A stretch of DNA of 64,000 nucleotides from Chitinophagaceae bacterium. Its GTDB lineage: Bacteria; Bacteroidota; Bacteroidia; Chitinophagales; Chitinophagaceae. This document shows, one piece after another, positions 1 through 8,591 of this stretch; position 1 is the first letter of the stretch; each line of letters opens with the position of its first letter. The stretch covers positions 1 to 64,000 of the forward strand of contig JADKJV010000010.1 in NCBI GenBank assembly GCA_016720825.1. The letters run 5' to 3'. A model generated the notes under the pieces. The model was not told where the DNA came from, did no database searches, and saw only the letters and a list, made by a program, of their open reading frames with translations. Position numbers and translations under genes: made by a program.

Positions 1-577
1 CATAAAAAGATGCAGGCGCGGGCCCTGCATCAGGTATATAAGCAATTTGTTCGGTTTGACGTGTTGACGTGCCTGTGCAATGAGTACGGGATGTACTGTT
101 CTCAAAGGCAGCGGGGTGGTTGGCCTGGCTGCGGATAGTTTGTCCGGCAGGCAGTGAAGCCATCAATTTTCTCATAATTACAGGTTCGGTGTTCAGTCTT
201 TAATGCCCGGTTTACACAATAGGAATCTGCTCTCGGGATTTCCGGGGATAAAAGGACCATTACAAACATCAACAGCATGTGCTGTTCATGGTCGTTACAT
301 AATCATTGGAGATTTTAGAAGGAACCTTGGATGACGTAATCAGATAACCGTGGTTTAGCGAAGGAGTATTGGTACGGATTGTTTGGGGTTGCTAAACTAT
401 AAGTGTTTTTGCGTATTTCCAAACTATCGTTAATGTTTTTATATAATTCGACAATACAACAGCACCTGTCAAACAATTATAAGCCCGTGTATTACAAATC
501 TTAAACAAAACCATGTAAATAAAAACCGTGTTTTCACCGTTGGTCTGAAAAACACGTAGATCTACTAACTTCACAGC
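1..577. other. Left-edge non-coding stretch
   Basis: No convincing gene is seen. The right half is AT-rich. On the minus strand a reading frame opens with ATG at 175 and stays open to the window edge (58 codons, beginning MRKLMASLPAGQ). It passes through a hairpin that looks like a terminator, so it is probably not coding, though a truncated gene cannot be excluded. No trace of the ATP-dependent DNA ligase that usually accompanies the downstream helicase was recognised here. Confidence 0.5.
4..31 (-). terminator. Rho-independent terminator-like hairpin (minus strand)
   Basis: Perfect 8-bp stem GATGCAGG (9-16) / CCTGCATC (24-31) with a 7-nt loop. On the minus strand it is followed by five T residues (complement of 4-8). 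It would end a leftward transcript, but no confident leftward gene lies to its right, so its partner is unknown. Confidence 0.4.
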
Positions 578-3229
578 CTGCTAACATCCAATCAATCATA
601 CGGCTATCAAATTATCCGCCAGCTGCTCAACGCCCGCGGACATGAACCTTTTGCCTTCCAGGAACAGACCTGGGACTACATGCAACAGGGTGAAAGCGGA
701 CTCGTGAACGCACCCACCGGCTGCGGAAAAACTTTTTCTGTTTTCCTCGGCACCATCATCCGTTTTATCAACGATCACCCGGAAAACTACCAGCAACTAA
801 AAAACAACGGACTCCTTTTACTCTGGATCACTCCCCTCCGCGCCCTCGCCGCCGATATTTCCCGCGCTATGAAATCGGTATTTGATGAACTCGGGTTGCC
901 CTGGCAAACAGGAATCCGCAACGGAGATACTTCCACCGCCGACAGGACTAAACAGAAAAAACAAATGCCCGAGGTATTGATTATTACTCCTGAAAGTTTT
1001 CATTTGTTATTAGCACAAAAAGATTACCCCAGCCTGTTTAGTAATCTCCAGACAATAGCAGTGGATGAGTGGCATGAACTGTTGGGGTCTAAGAGGGGCG
1101 TGCAGGTGGAGTTGGCACTGTCGCGTATAGTGAGTTTAAATTCAAAAGTAAAAAGTCAAAAATCAGAGTCTGAAAATTCCAAAAACCAAAATCCAAATTC
1201 CAAACTGAGTAAACTGGAAGTTTTATCTAAACCTGACCAAGTTAATACCGAATACTTTGTGCACTCTGTGCCTAACTCTGTGTCCTCTGTGGTAAAAAAA
1301 AATATTTTAAAAACTACATCCATTTGGGGTATAAGTGCAACTATCGGCAACTTAGACGAAGCCAAAGAAGTCCTCCTCTCTCCCCTCGCCCAGCAAGGAG
1401 TTATCGTTAAAGCAAACATGTCCAAGCGCACCGAACTCCTCTCCATCATCCCCGATGAAATCGAAAAATTCCCCTGGGCCGGCCACCTCGGCATTAAACT
1501 CGCCCACCAGGTGATTCCGATTATCATGCAAAGCCGGACCACACTCATTTTCATCAACACCCGCGGCATGAGTGAAACCTGGTACCAGACCCTACTCGAT
1601 ATCTGCCCCGATCTTGCCGGGCAAATTGCACTACACCATGGTTCGATTGACCGGGAACTGCGGGAATGGATTGAAGAAAATTTACACGCGGGGAAATTAA
1701 AAGCAGTGGTGTGTACCGCAAGCCTTGACTTAGGGGTTGACTTCCGCCCTGTTGAAACCGTGATACAGGTTGGTTCCCCAAAAGGCGTGGCCCGCTTCAT
1801 GCAACGCGCCGGCCGCAGTGGCCACCAGCCCGATGCGGTGAGCAAGATTTATTTCCTGCCCACGCATTCACTGGAACTGACCGAAGCAGCGGCTTTGAAA
1901 AATGCGATGGAACTGGATATTATTGAAAGCCGTCCGCCGCGTATTTTATGTTATGATGTGCTGATACAATATTTAAATACACTGGCGGTATCGGATGGAT
2001 TTATTCCTGCCGAGGTGCTTCCGGAAATCCGCAGCACATTCTGTTACCGCGATATGCCCGATGAAGAATGGGAACGCCTGATGTATTTTATCACCGAAGG
2101 CGGTGATGCCCTGCAGCAGTATGATGATTATAAAAAATTTGACATCACCGGCGGACATTATAAAATCCTCAGCCGCAAACTGGCCATGCGCCACCGCATG
2201 CACATCGGCACCATCGTGAGTGACGCCATGCTGAAAGTGCGTTTTGTAAGCGGTGGCTACATCGGTGTGATTGAAGAATATTTTATTTCACGCCTCGAGC
2301 CCGGTGATGTATTTACCCTCGCCGGCCGCAACCTGGAATTTGTTCTGATTAAAGAAATGACGGTGCTCGTGCGGCCATCCAAAGCCAAAAAATCAATCGT
2401 GCCCAGCTGGAACGGCGGCCGTATGCCACTCAGCGCCAATCTGGGTAAACAACTCCGCGAAACACTGAACCGGGCATTAACACCCGACAGTCCGGAACTG
2501 AAAGCCCTGCAACCCTTGTTCTCCTTACAGGCTGAATTATCACATGTGCCCTCCGCCAATGAACTGCTCATCGAACAAATCGAAACCAAAGACGGCTTCC
2601 ATTTATTTGTGTATCCGTTTGAAGGAAGACTGGTTCACGAAGCCATGGCGGCCATCCTGGCTTACCGCATCAGCCGGATCCGGCCGATCAGTTTCTCCTT
2701 TGCCATGAATGATTATGGTTTTGAACTCCTGAGCGACCAGCCCATCCCCGTGGATGATACCAATGTTTATGAATTATTCACCCCGGACAATTTAATGGCC
2801 GATATCCAGCGCAGTGTGAACAGCACGGAAATGGCGCGGCGGAAATTCAGGGATGTGGCCGTCATCGGCGGACTGATTTTCCAGGGTATGCCGGGTGAAA
2901 AAAAGAAAGCGCGGCATTTGCAGTCATCCGCCTCCCTCCTCTTTAATGTATTCAGTGAATACGATCCCGAAAACATCCTGATGCGGCAGGCATACCAGGA
3001 AGTGATGGACCAGCAAATGGAAGAAGTCCGGCTGCGGGATATGCTGGAGCGGATACAGGAATCGAAAATTGTGCTGGAGTTCCCGGGGCAGCTGACGCCG
3101 TTTTGTTTTCCGATAAAGGTGGATAGTATGCGGGAGGATTTATCTTCAGAGAAACTGGAAGACAGAATAAAAAAAATGACTGAAGGTTTTACCACAAAGG
3201 GCACAAAGGAAATACACAAAGGCCACTAA
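578..3229 (+). CDS. Ligase-associated DEXH-box DNA helicase (Lhr-like)
   Basis: SF2 DNA helicase of the Lhr type found in bacterial ligase/exonuclease/phosphoesterase repair clusters. From a proposed CTG start at 578 (883 residues) it shows a Q-motif-like FQEQTW near 29-34, Walker A NAPTGCGKT near 44-52, Walker B DEWH near 163-166, SAT near 253-255 and motif VI QRAGRSGHQ near 409-417. The first ATG (680) would remove the conserved segment GYQIIRQLL...FAFQEQTW, and no ATG, GTG or TTG precedes it in frame after the stop at 566-568. CTG 578 follows the -7-like box TAACTTCA (566-573) by 4 nt. Residues about 188-245 are an Asn/Ser/Lys-rich insert made of intergenic-repeat DNA. The last about 10 residues and the stop are also repeat-encoded. 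The ligase-associated phosphoesterase follows. The family call is firm; the start is inference. Confidence 0.88.
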   Translation: MLTSNQSYGYQIIRQLLNARGHEPFAFQEQTWDYMQQGESGLVNAPTGCGKTFSVFLGTIIRFINDHPENYQQLKNNGLLLLWITPLRALAADISRAMKSVFDELGLPWQTGIRNGDTSTADRTKQKKQMPEVLIITPESFHLLLAQKDYPSLFSNLQTIAVDEWHELLGSKRGVQVELALSRIVSLNSKVKSQKSESENSKNQNPNSKLSKLEVLSKPDQVNTEYFVHSVPNSVSSVVKKNILKTTSIWGISATIGNLDEAKEVLLSPLAQQGVIVKANMSKRTELLSIIPDEIEKFPWAGHLGIKLAHQVIPIIMQSRTTLIFINTRGMSETWYQTLLDICPDLAGQIALHHGSIDRELREWIEENLHAGKLKAVVCTASLDLGVDFRPVETVIQVGSPKGVARFMQRAGRSGHQPDAVSKIYFLPTHSLELTEAAALKNAMELDIIESRPPRILCYDVLIQYLNTLAVSDGFIPAEVLPEIRSTFCYRDMPDEEWERLMYFITEGGDALQQYDDYKKFDITGGHYKILSRKLAMRHRMHIGTIVSDAMLKVRFVSGGYIGVIEEYFISRLEPGDVFTLAGRNLEFVLIKEMTVLVRPSKAKKSIVPSWNGGRMPLSANLGKQLRETLNRALTPDSPELKALQPLFSLQAELSHVPSANELLIEQIETKDGFHLFVYPFEGRLVHEAMAAILAYRISRIRPISFSFAMNDYGFELLSDQPIPVDDTNVYELFTPDNLMADIQRSVNSTEMARRKFRDVAVIGGLIFQGMPGEKKKARHLQSSASLLFNVFSEYDPENILMRQAYQEVMDQQMEEVRLRDMLERIQESKIVLEFPGQLTPFCFPIKVDSMREDLSSEKLEDRIKKMTEGFTTKGTKEIHKGH
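1141..1308. repeat. Dispersed repeat embedded in frame in the helicase gene
   Basis: Left part: heptamer-phased AT-rich repeats (1175-1209, units such as AATTCCA, AAAACCA, AAATCCA). Right part: CTCTGTG-type units ending GTGGTAAAA (about 1258-1295), matching the right arm of the intergenic palindromes elsewhere in the window. The frame stays open throughout, adding about 55 residues between Walker B and the SAT motif. Confidence 0.75.
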
Positions 3230-3281
3230 GAAATCAAACTTTGTGAACCTTCTGTATTCCTTTGTGCACCTTGTGGTTAAA
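3186..3281. repeat. Interrupted palindrome, CACAAAG type (copy 2)
   Basis: The left arm begins TTTTACCACAAAGG and the right arm ends CTTGTGGTTAAA, with several CACAAAGG-like units per arm. It begins inside the helicase gene and supplies its stop codon (3227-3229). It would form a long hairpin in RNA and may act as a terminator, but the phosphoesterase downstream is on the same strand. Confidence 0.8.
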
Positions 3282-3338
3282 TTCTTACCTTGCTAGCAAG
3301 AAACTCTTATCCTCTCCGAATAATCAAATTAAGGTCTG

Positions 3339-4007
3339 ATGAAGAACCCTCTTCCTCATATCATCCGCGGCCAGACATTCTGGGTATCCCCCCAGCGGGT
3401 ATTGTACTGGGAAGAGGAAAATACCATGCTCATCGCCGACCTGCACCTGGGTAAATCCGGGCATTTCCGGAAAGCCGGTATACCTGTGCCGCAGGGCAGC
3501 CAGAAAGCCGACCTGCAAAGGCTTATTGCACAATTATATTTTTACAAAGCCGACCGGCTGATCATTGCCGGTGATTTTACGCACAGCGCCGCCAATAAAG
3601 AGCTTGATTTATTCTTAAGATGGAGAAGGGATTTTTCGGGCCTGCAGATTGACCTGGTCAAAGGCAATCATGATATACTCGCGGATGACTGGTACACGGA
3701 GGCCAATATCCGCGTGCATACCCATACCATGCGGGCGGGACCCTTCCTGATCCTGCATGATCTGAAAGACCAGCGCAAGCTGAGTGATGAAGACAAGAAA
3801 TTATACCAGTTTGCGGGACACCTGCATCCGGGTGTGTTATTAAAAGGACTGGCCCGCCAGTCTATGAAACTCCCCTGCTTTTATTTTACGCTGCAATATG
3901 GCATCCTGCCGGCGTTCAGCCGTTTTACGGGACAATACATTGTGAAGCCCGGCAAAGACGAACTCGTATTTGCCATCGCCGGGGATGAACTCACCCCTTT
4001 GCATTAA
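3339..4007 (+). CDS. Ligase-associated metallophosphoesterase
   Basis: Calcineurin-like phosphoesterase of 222 residues, the type that accompanies the Lhr-like helicase and ATP-dependent ligase in Bacteroidota. Metal-binding motifs are visible: DLHLG (near 34), GDFTH (near 78), GNHD (near 108) and GHLHPG (near 155). The family partners are implicated in DNA repair; the substrate of this protein is unknown. It lies 110 bp after the helicase across a palindromic repeat. Its 3' end overlaps the convergent DUF5916 gene by 4 bp (stop codons interleave at 4004-4007). Confidence 0.85.
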   Translation: MKNPLPHIIRGQTFWVSPQRVLYWEEENTMLIADLHLGKSGHFRKAGIPVPQGSQKADLQRLIAQLYFYKADRLIIAGDFTHSAANKELDLFLRWRRDFSGLQIDLVKGNHDILADDWYTEANIRVHTHTMRAGPFLILHDLKDQRKLSDEDKKLYQFAGHLHPGVLLKGLARQSMKLPCFYFTLQYGILPAFSRFTGQYIVKPGKDELVFAIAGDELTPLH

Positions 4008-6454
4008 TGTTTTTTACGGAGCTGGTTGTAATCGAGGAAATAAATGAAGCGGATGGTTACTTCATTGCCGTGACGCAGGCTGAACACTTCACCGAGGTTG
4101 CGGATGTAGGTATTCTTCCCGGTTAAATTGACGGATTCGAGATCGCCGAGGGCATTTTTATAACCAATGACGATTTTGCTGCCGAGACGGAAATCCCAGG
4201 TAAAGAAAGCATCGAGGTTAAAAAGGTTCACGTTTTCATCTTTGCCGCTGATGAATGCATGCGGCCTGAGCATACCATCGAGCTGCACACCATGGATGCT
4301 GTTATAGGTTACGCGGTTCCAGTAGTGACGGGCGCGTATCGTAAGGTTGGTGCGTGAATTGAAATTATAAATACCGGAAAGCACCGATACAAATTCTTTG
4401 TTATCCCTGAAAGCCACAAGCGGATCACCATTGAGTTCCCTTTCAAAAGCATAGCCGAGCTGGTTATTCTCGGTGCGGGAATCCCCCTGCAGGCTTAACG
4501 TGAATTTATTGCTGAAGCGGTAACGGAAACCCAATCCCATGCTGGTATACGAATTATCATACTTAGGGGCCCAGGCATAGGATCCATTGAAACTGATGAA
4601 TAATTTCTTGCGGCTGTCGGAACTGCCGGATGCTTCCAGGATGGAATTGGTGGGCAGCTTGAGATACCGGTTGGGTGTGCGCAGTTCAAAATAATCGCGG
4701 GTCCAGCCGGGTGTTAAATAAGCATTGAGTGTGATATCCCAGAAATTATTAAACACGAGGAATAAAGTCGGATTGATATCAATTTTATTAAACGCGTAAG
4801 GTTTGTAGAGATAAGTCAGTTTTGAATTGATACCGTAAGAATAAGTTATAAAACTCCTGGTGGGTTTGAACTGCCTGTATGAGACCGCACCTTTGTAGCT
4901 GATTTCATTGGCGGCAAACAAAATGCCCAGGTCGTTGGGATCATAATTTTCAGACTCCACATTACCGGTGAATGAATACTGCCAGTTGCCGCTCACTTTA
5001 CCATAGCGCATCGTCACGTTATAACCATCATACGGATTGGTGCCCCAGATTTTGCTGTAGCGCACGGTTCCGTTGAGTGCATAATTATTGCTGCGGTCGT
5101 ACAGGGCCACATCAAAGGCCGATACGTTCGCATCCCGCGCGGCGCCATTGCGCATCACGTTGGTGTTGGTGAATGTGATATATGAACGGTCTTTAAAAGC
5201 CTGGTCGAGTACGAGGATATTATAGTTCGCCAGCGGTTCGGTTTCTGTTTTGGTTTCAACGCCGGTGGTTTTATCGCGCAGGATGCTGTACATGGGTGAT
5301 GTAACTGCATTGAAAATACCCACACCCAGTTTTTTGCGGGTGCGTCCGGAAAATTTAACGGCATTCAGCAATTGGGTCACCCCGGGGTTCTTTACGATTT
5401 CCAGGTTGGGATCAGCATCGGCCATGGCCCTGCTGGCATAAAAACCCGTTGGGGTGGCACCGACACGGCGGGAATAAAATAAACCGGCTTTGTTGAACAG
5501 TTCAGTGCCTTCGGTAAAAAACTGCCGGTTTTCCTGGAAGCGTACTTCATAAGGCGTGAGGTTGTTTACCACGTTATCGGAAACAACCTGGCCAAAGTCG
5601 GGGATCAGTGTGGCATCAAGGGTGAAGCCTTCGCTGATACCATATTTTACATCCATGCCTCCGTTGCGGAGCCATTCGTTCTGGTATTCGTTATTTTTTA
5701 CCGGGGTGCTGCGGTAACCGGTGGTTACATACGGTGAGAAACTCAGTCGCAGCGGCGGTTCAATATTCTCCAGTCCTTTCAGTTGCCCGAACTGGTTTAC
5801 AAACCCGCCCACTTTGGGGTCAACCGGATTCCAGTAACTGTTTTCATTGGTGCGGCGGATGAAACGGAGGAATTGTATGCCCCAGTCCTGCACCTGTTTT
5901 TTTGAAAAGCGCAATGATATATAAGGTATCCGCATTTCCACGGACCACCCATCGGCGTTCATGGTTACCTGGCTTTCCCAAACAGCGTCCCAGGTTTTAT
6001 CGCCTGAAGAAAACATACCGCCGAGGTTGGGGCCGAGTCTGGCATCGGATTGTACGTTGGCTGTGGTGACGAGGAACTGGAAACCGTTCTGGTGATCCTC
6101 GTAGGTATCGAAGAAAACGGAAAAATAATCCACGTCGGTTTGTGCTTCGCCGTCGCGTGCGGTGATTTGCCTGCCGATCAGTTTGGGATCGTCAAATAAA
6201 TGGGCCGACACATAGATGGCGGAATTATCATACAATACTTTGACTTCGGAAGGTTTGGAGCAGGGCTTTCCATAATCGGGAAAGTTCTGGATGAAGTCAG
6301 TAAGAACGGGTGCCTGTGCCCATGCGGGATCAGACAGGTTGCCGTCTATTTTTGGCGCCTGGGAGATCTTTATGGCCGATATTGTTTTTGTTTGAGAAAA
6401 CAATGACCCACAAAGCATTAGCAGGAATATGCTTATAAGAATCCGAAACTTCAT
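4004..6454 (-). CDS. DUF5916 outer-membrane protein with CBM9-like domain
   Basis: 816 residues from ATG 6454, chosen because it begins a clear signal peptide (MKFRILISIFLLMLCGSLFS, cleavage near SQT). The N-terminal part (about 25-230) resembles carbohydrate-binding family 9 domains (APKIDGNLSDPAW, YFSVFFDTYEDHQNG). The rest is rich in alternating aromatic/polar strands, as expected for a DUF5916 beta-barrel-like region. The family is widespread in Bacteroidota and its function is not established. It stands alone on the minus strand, 78 bp downstream of the LexA-like regulator gene. Confidence 0.8.
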   Translation of the reverse strand: MKFRILISIFLLMLCGSLFSQTKTISAIKISQAPKIDGNLSDPAWAQAPVLTDFIQNFPDYGKPCSKPSEVKVLYDNSAIYVSAHLFDDPKLIGRQITARDGEAQTDVDYFSVFFDTYEDHQNGFQFLVTTANVQSDARLGPNLGGMFSSGDKTWDAVWESQVTMNADGWSVEMRIPYISLRFSKKQVQDWGIQFLRFIRRTNENSYWNPVDPKVGGFVNQFGQLKGLENIEPPLRLSFSPYVTTGYRSTPVKNNEYQNEWLRNGGMDVKYGISEGFTLDATLIPDFGQVVSDNVVNNLTPYEVRFQENRQFFTEGTELFNKAGLFYSRRVGATPTGFYASRAMADADPNLEIVKNPGVTQLLNAVKFSGRTRKKLGVGIFNAVTSPMYSILRDKTTGVETKTETEPLANYNILVLDQAFKDRSYITFTNTNVMRNGAARDANVSAFDVALYDRSNNYALNGTVRYSKIWGTNPYDGYNVTMRYGKVSGNWQYSFTGNVESENYDPNDLGILFAANEISYKGAVSYRQFKPTRSFITYSYGINSKLTYLYKPYAFNKIDINPTLFLVFNNFWDITLNAYLTPGWTRDYFELRTPNRYLKLPTNSILEASGSSDSRKKLFISFNGSYAWAPKYDNSYTSMGLGFRYRFSNKFTLSLQGDSRTENNQLGYAFERELNGDPLVAFRDNKEFVSVLSGIYNFNSRTNLTIRARHYWNRVTYNSIHGVQLDGMLRPHAFISGKDENVNLFNLDAFFTWDFRLGSKIVIGYKNALGDLESVNLTGKNTYIRNLGEVFSLRHGNEVTIRFIYFLDYNQLRKKH

Positions 6455-6532
6455 CACTTCAGTTACAATCCCAAATATAACAGTCTCCCGCCATGTTTTT
6501 AAGAGAGCAGCAAAAAAACGCAATAATACCCG

Positions 6533-7282
6533 CTAATTCATCCTTTTTTTGAGGGAAATTACCTGTTCCTGGAGGTTGGAAACCAGGTGGCTCAGTTGAT
6601 TCATATCCCATTGCTGTTGTGCGGCAGCTTTTGAGATCACGACCTGTGCCATCCACATTTCCAGGATTTCTTCTGCGTTTACGGTATAGGGGTGGTAAGT
6701 GGGGTTATCACTGACCAGGGTGAGTTTATTTTTTGCTTTCGCGTTTTTCTGTACTCTTTTATATACAACGCCTTCATTCCGGGAGACCACGATACAGGCT
6801 GCGTTGTTTTTTACTTCTTCCAGGTCTTCCACTTTTTCACCAACGATAACCGATCCGCTGGGTGTGGGCAGCATGGAGTCGCCGATGATTTCGAAGGCGC
6901 GGTAGTTACCGCCGGCGAGCATGGGCAGGGTGAAGGTGTTGAGTTCATCAATAAATTCCGGGTCGGCATATCCGGCCAGGTAACCGGCGGCGGCTTTTAC
7001 CGGCACAAAAGGAATATCGGGGCGGCCGGAGGCCATTTTCAGCATCCTGCGTTTGGCTAGGTAGCTGCCCTTGGTTTCACTCATATCCTTGCGGAGGAGT
7101 TCATCGAGGGTACATTTAAAAATATCGCAGACCACTTCAAGTACATCTATCCGGGGTTCTGCGCGTTCTTCTTCATACGCGCCGAGGAGGGAGCGTTTGA
7201 TACCGAGTTTACGGGCAAATTCTTCCTGGGTCCAGCCGCGGAGTTTGCGGAGGTAACGGAGATTTTGATTTGAAATGGCCAT
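6533..7282 (-). CDS. XRE-family regulator with S24 (LexA/CI-like) peptidase domain
   Basis: 249 residues. N-terminal helix-turn-helix (about 5-60: LRYLRKLRGWTQEEFARKLG...) and C-terminal S24 domain with catalytic Ser in GDSMLP (near 144) and Lys in GVVYKRV (near 183). The final 40 residues look like a coiled coil. Such proteins repress genes and can self-cleave after DNA damage or another signal. The region between the domains contains PVKAAAGYLAGYAD, where family members have a cleavage or linker site (AAAGY/AG). It is not in a prophage here. A palindrome just upstream of its start suggests autoregulation. Confidence 0.88.
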   Translation of the reverse strand: MAISNQNLRYLRKLRGWTQEEFARKLGIKRSLLGAYEEERAEPRIDVLEVVCDIFKCTLDELLRKDMSETKGSYLAKRRMLKMASGRPDIPFVPVKAAAGYLAGYADPEFIDELNTFTLPMLAGGNYRAFEIIGDSMLPTPSGSVIVGEKVEDLEEVKNNAACIVVSRNEGVVYKRVQKNAKAKNKLTLVSDNPTYHPYTVNAEEILEMWMAQVVISKAAAQQQWDMNQLSHLVSNLQEQVISLKKRMN

Positions 7283-7296
7283 GGGAAACTAATTTA

Positions 7297-7315
7297 TTTA
7301 GTGCAAAATACTAAA
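7297..7315. promoter_or_regulatory. Candidate operator of the XRE-S24 regulator
   Basis: Perfect inverted repeat TTTAGT-N7-ACTAAA, 15 bp upstream of the regulator start codon on the minus strand, within AT-rich DNA that carries a further TAGCAA/TTGCTAA element (about 7317-7325). Position and symmetry fit an autoregulatory site; binding is inferred. Confidence 0.45.
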
Positions 7316-7337
7316 AATTGCTAAAAATCCAAATTTT

Positions 7338-7440
7338 TTACCACAAAGTGCGCAAGTTTGACACAAAGTACAAAGAGTTTGTCAAACTTAAACTCTGTGT
7401 ACCTTTGTGCTTGTGGTCTTGTTGCACTCTGTGGTAAAAA
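7338..7440. repeat. Interrupted palindrome, mixed CACAAAG/CACAGAG type (copy 3)
   Basis: Begins TTACCACAAAG and ends CTCTGTGGTAAAA. The centre pairs AGTTTGTCAAACTTAAACT-like sequence. It is the only copy between two divergent genes (XRE-S24 and surE), so it cannot simply be a terminator for flanking genes. Confidence 0.75.
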
Positions 7441-7495
7441 CGTTCTTTATTTCGTTTCTTCTTGTAGAAAATAATCAGCAATTTTGCACCGAACT

Positions 7496-8317
7496 ATGCC
7501 AAAAAAACCAATTTCCCCCAAACGCTCCCGCACCACCAAACCTGTCATCCTGATTACGAACGACGATGGCGTAACCGCACCCGGTATAAAAAACCTGGTA
7601 GAAGCTGTGAAGCACCTCGGCAAGATTGTGGTGGTGGCACCGGATAAGCCGCAGTCGGGCATGGGCCACGCAATTACGATTGGCCAGCCGCTGCGATTGC
7701 ATAAACTGAGTGAAGAAGATAATGTAGAGATCTGGTCATGTACCGGAACGCCGGTAGACTGTGTGAAGCTGGCGGTTGATAAAGTGCTGCACCGCAAACC
7801 GGATATCTGCCTGAGTGGAATTAACCACGGGGCCAATCACAGTATCAATGTGATTTATTCGGGTACGATGTCGGCTGCTGTGGAGGCCGCGATTGAAAGC
7901 ATTCCTTCGGTAGGTTTCTCGTTACTGGATTTCAGTATTGATGCTGACTTCACGGGTGCGCGCAAATTCGTGCGCATTATTGTGGAGAAGATGCTGGCGA
8001 GTAAACTGGACAAGCACACGGTGCTGAATGTAAATATCCCGGCAGGTCCGGTGGAGCTGCTGAAAGGCTATAAAATCTGCAAGCAGGCTTATGCCAAATA
8101 TGTGGAAGATTTTATTGAAAGAAAAGACCCGCATGGCCGGCATTATTACTGGCTGACCGGCGAATTCGTAAACTTCGACAAAGCCCGCGATACGGATGTA
8201 TGGGCGCTGGCACATAATTATGTAAGTGTGGTGCCGGTGCAGTTTGACCTCACCAATTATAAACTCAAGGCCGAACTTGAAAAACTGGCGTTCATGATTT
8301 TTAAAAAGACAGCCTGA
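7496..8317 (+). CDS. 5'/3'-nucleotidase SurE
   Basis: 273 residues. SurE-family metal-dependent nucleotidase/phosphatase: the N-terminal ITNDDGVTAPG motif supplies the metal-binding Asp pair, followed by VAPDKPQSGMGHAIT and SGINHGANHSINVIYSGT. ATG 7496 is chosen over an upstream alternative because an AATTTTG box ends 9 nt before it. The stop overlaps the next gene's proposed start (CTGA at 8314-8317), so the two are probably co-translated, with lpxB following. Confidence 0.92.
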   Translation: MPKKPISPKRSRTTKPVILITNDDGVTAPGIKNLVEAVKHLGKIVVVAPDKPQSGMGHAITIGQPLRLHKLSEEDNVEIWSCTGTPVDCVKLAVDKVLHRKPDICLSGINHGANHSINVIYSGTMSAAVEAAIESIPSVGFSLLDFSIDADFTGARKFVRIIVEKMLASKLDKHTVLNVNIPAGPVELLKGYKICKQAYAKYVEDFIERKDPHGRHYYWLTGEFVNFDKARDTDVWALAHNYVSVVPVQFDLTNYKLKAELEKLAFMIFKKTA

Positions 8318-8589
8318 AACTGGGATTGATTCTCGGTTTGCTGGGTCCGCTGGCCGGACTGGTAGTGATTTATTTTATAAAATACAGCAGTTCGAAATTC
8401 GGCGATTTCCTGGATGTGTTCATCCATGATAACCGGCTGATTACTTCTGTAGGCACCTTGTCGTTATTAGCCAATGCGCTGTTGTTTGCATTATATGTAC
8501 AGCTTGACAAATACCAAACCTTCAAGGGTATTTTTATTGTTACGCTGATTTATGGTATCCTGATCCTGGTGCTTAAAATCCTGAACTAG
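8314..8589 (+). CDS. Small two-helix membrane protein between surE and lpxB
   Basis: Hydrophobic protein of 91 residues from a proposed CTG start (8314) overlapping the surE stop as CTGA. The N-terminus would read MKLGLILGLLGPLAGLVVIY. If CTG is not used, the first standard start is TTG 8326 (87 residues). Three hydrophobic segments are seen: about 5-22, 45-60 and 70-88. It ends 2 bp before lpxB, so it belongs to the surE-lpxB unit. No function is recognised. Confidence 0.7.
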   Translation: MKLGLILGLLGPLAGLVVIYFIKYSSSKFGDFLDVFIHDNRLITSVGTLSLLANALLFALYVQLDKYQTFKGIFIVTLIYGILILVLKILN

Positions 8590-8591
8590 GT

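Noticed and set aside
1..175. Open minus-strand frame at the left edge
   Set aside because: It runs through a terminator-like hairpin and has no recognisable domain; kept only as a note.
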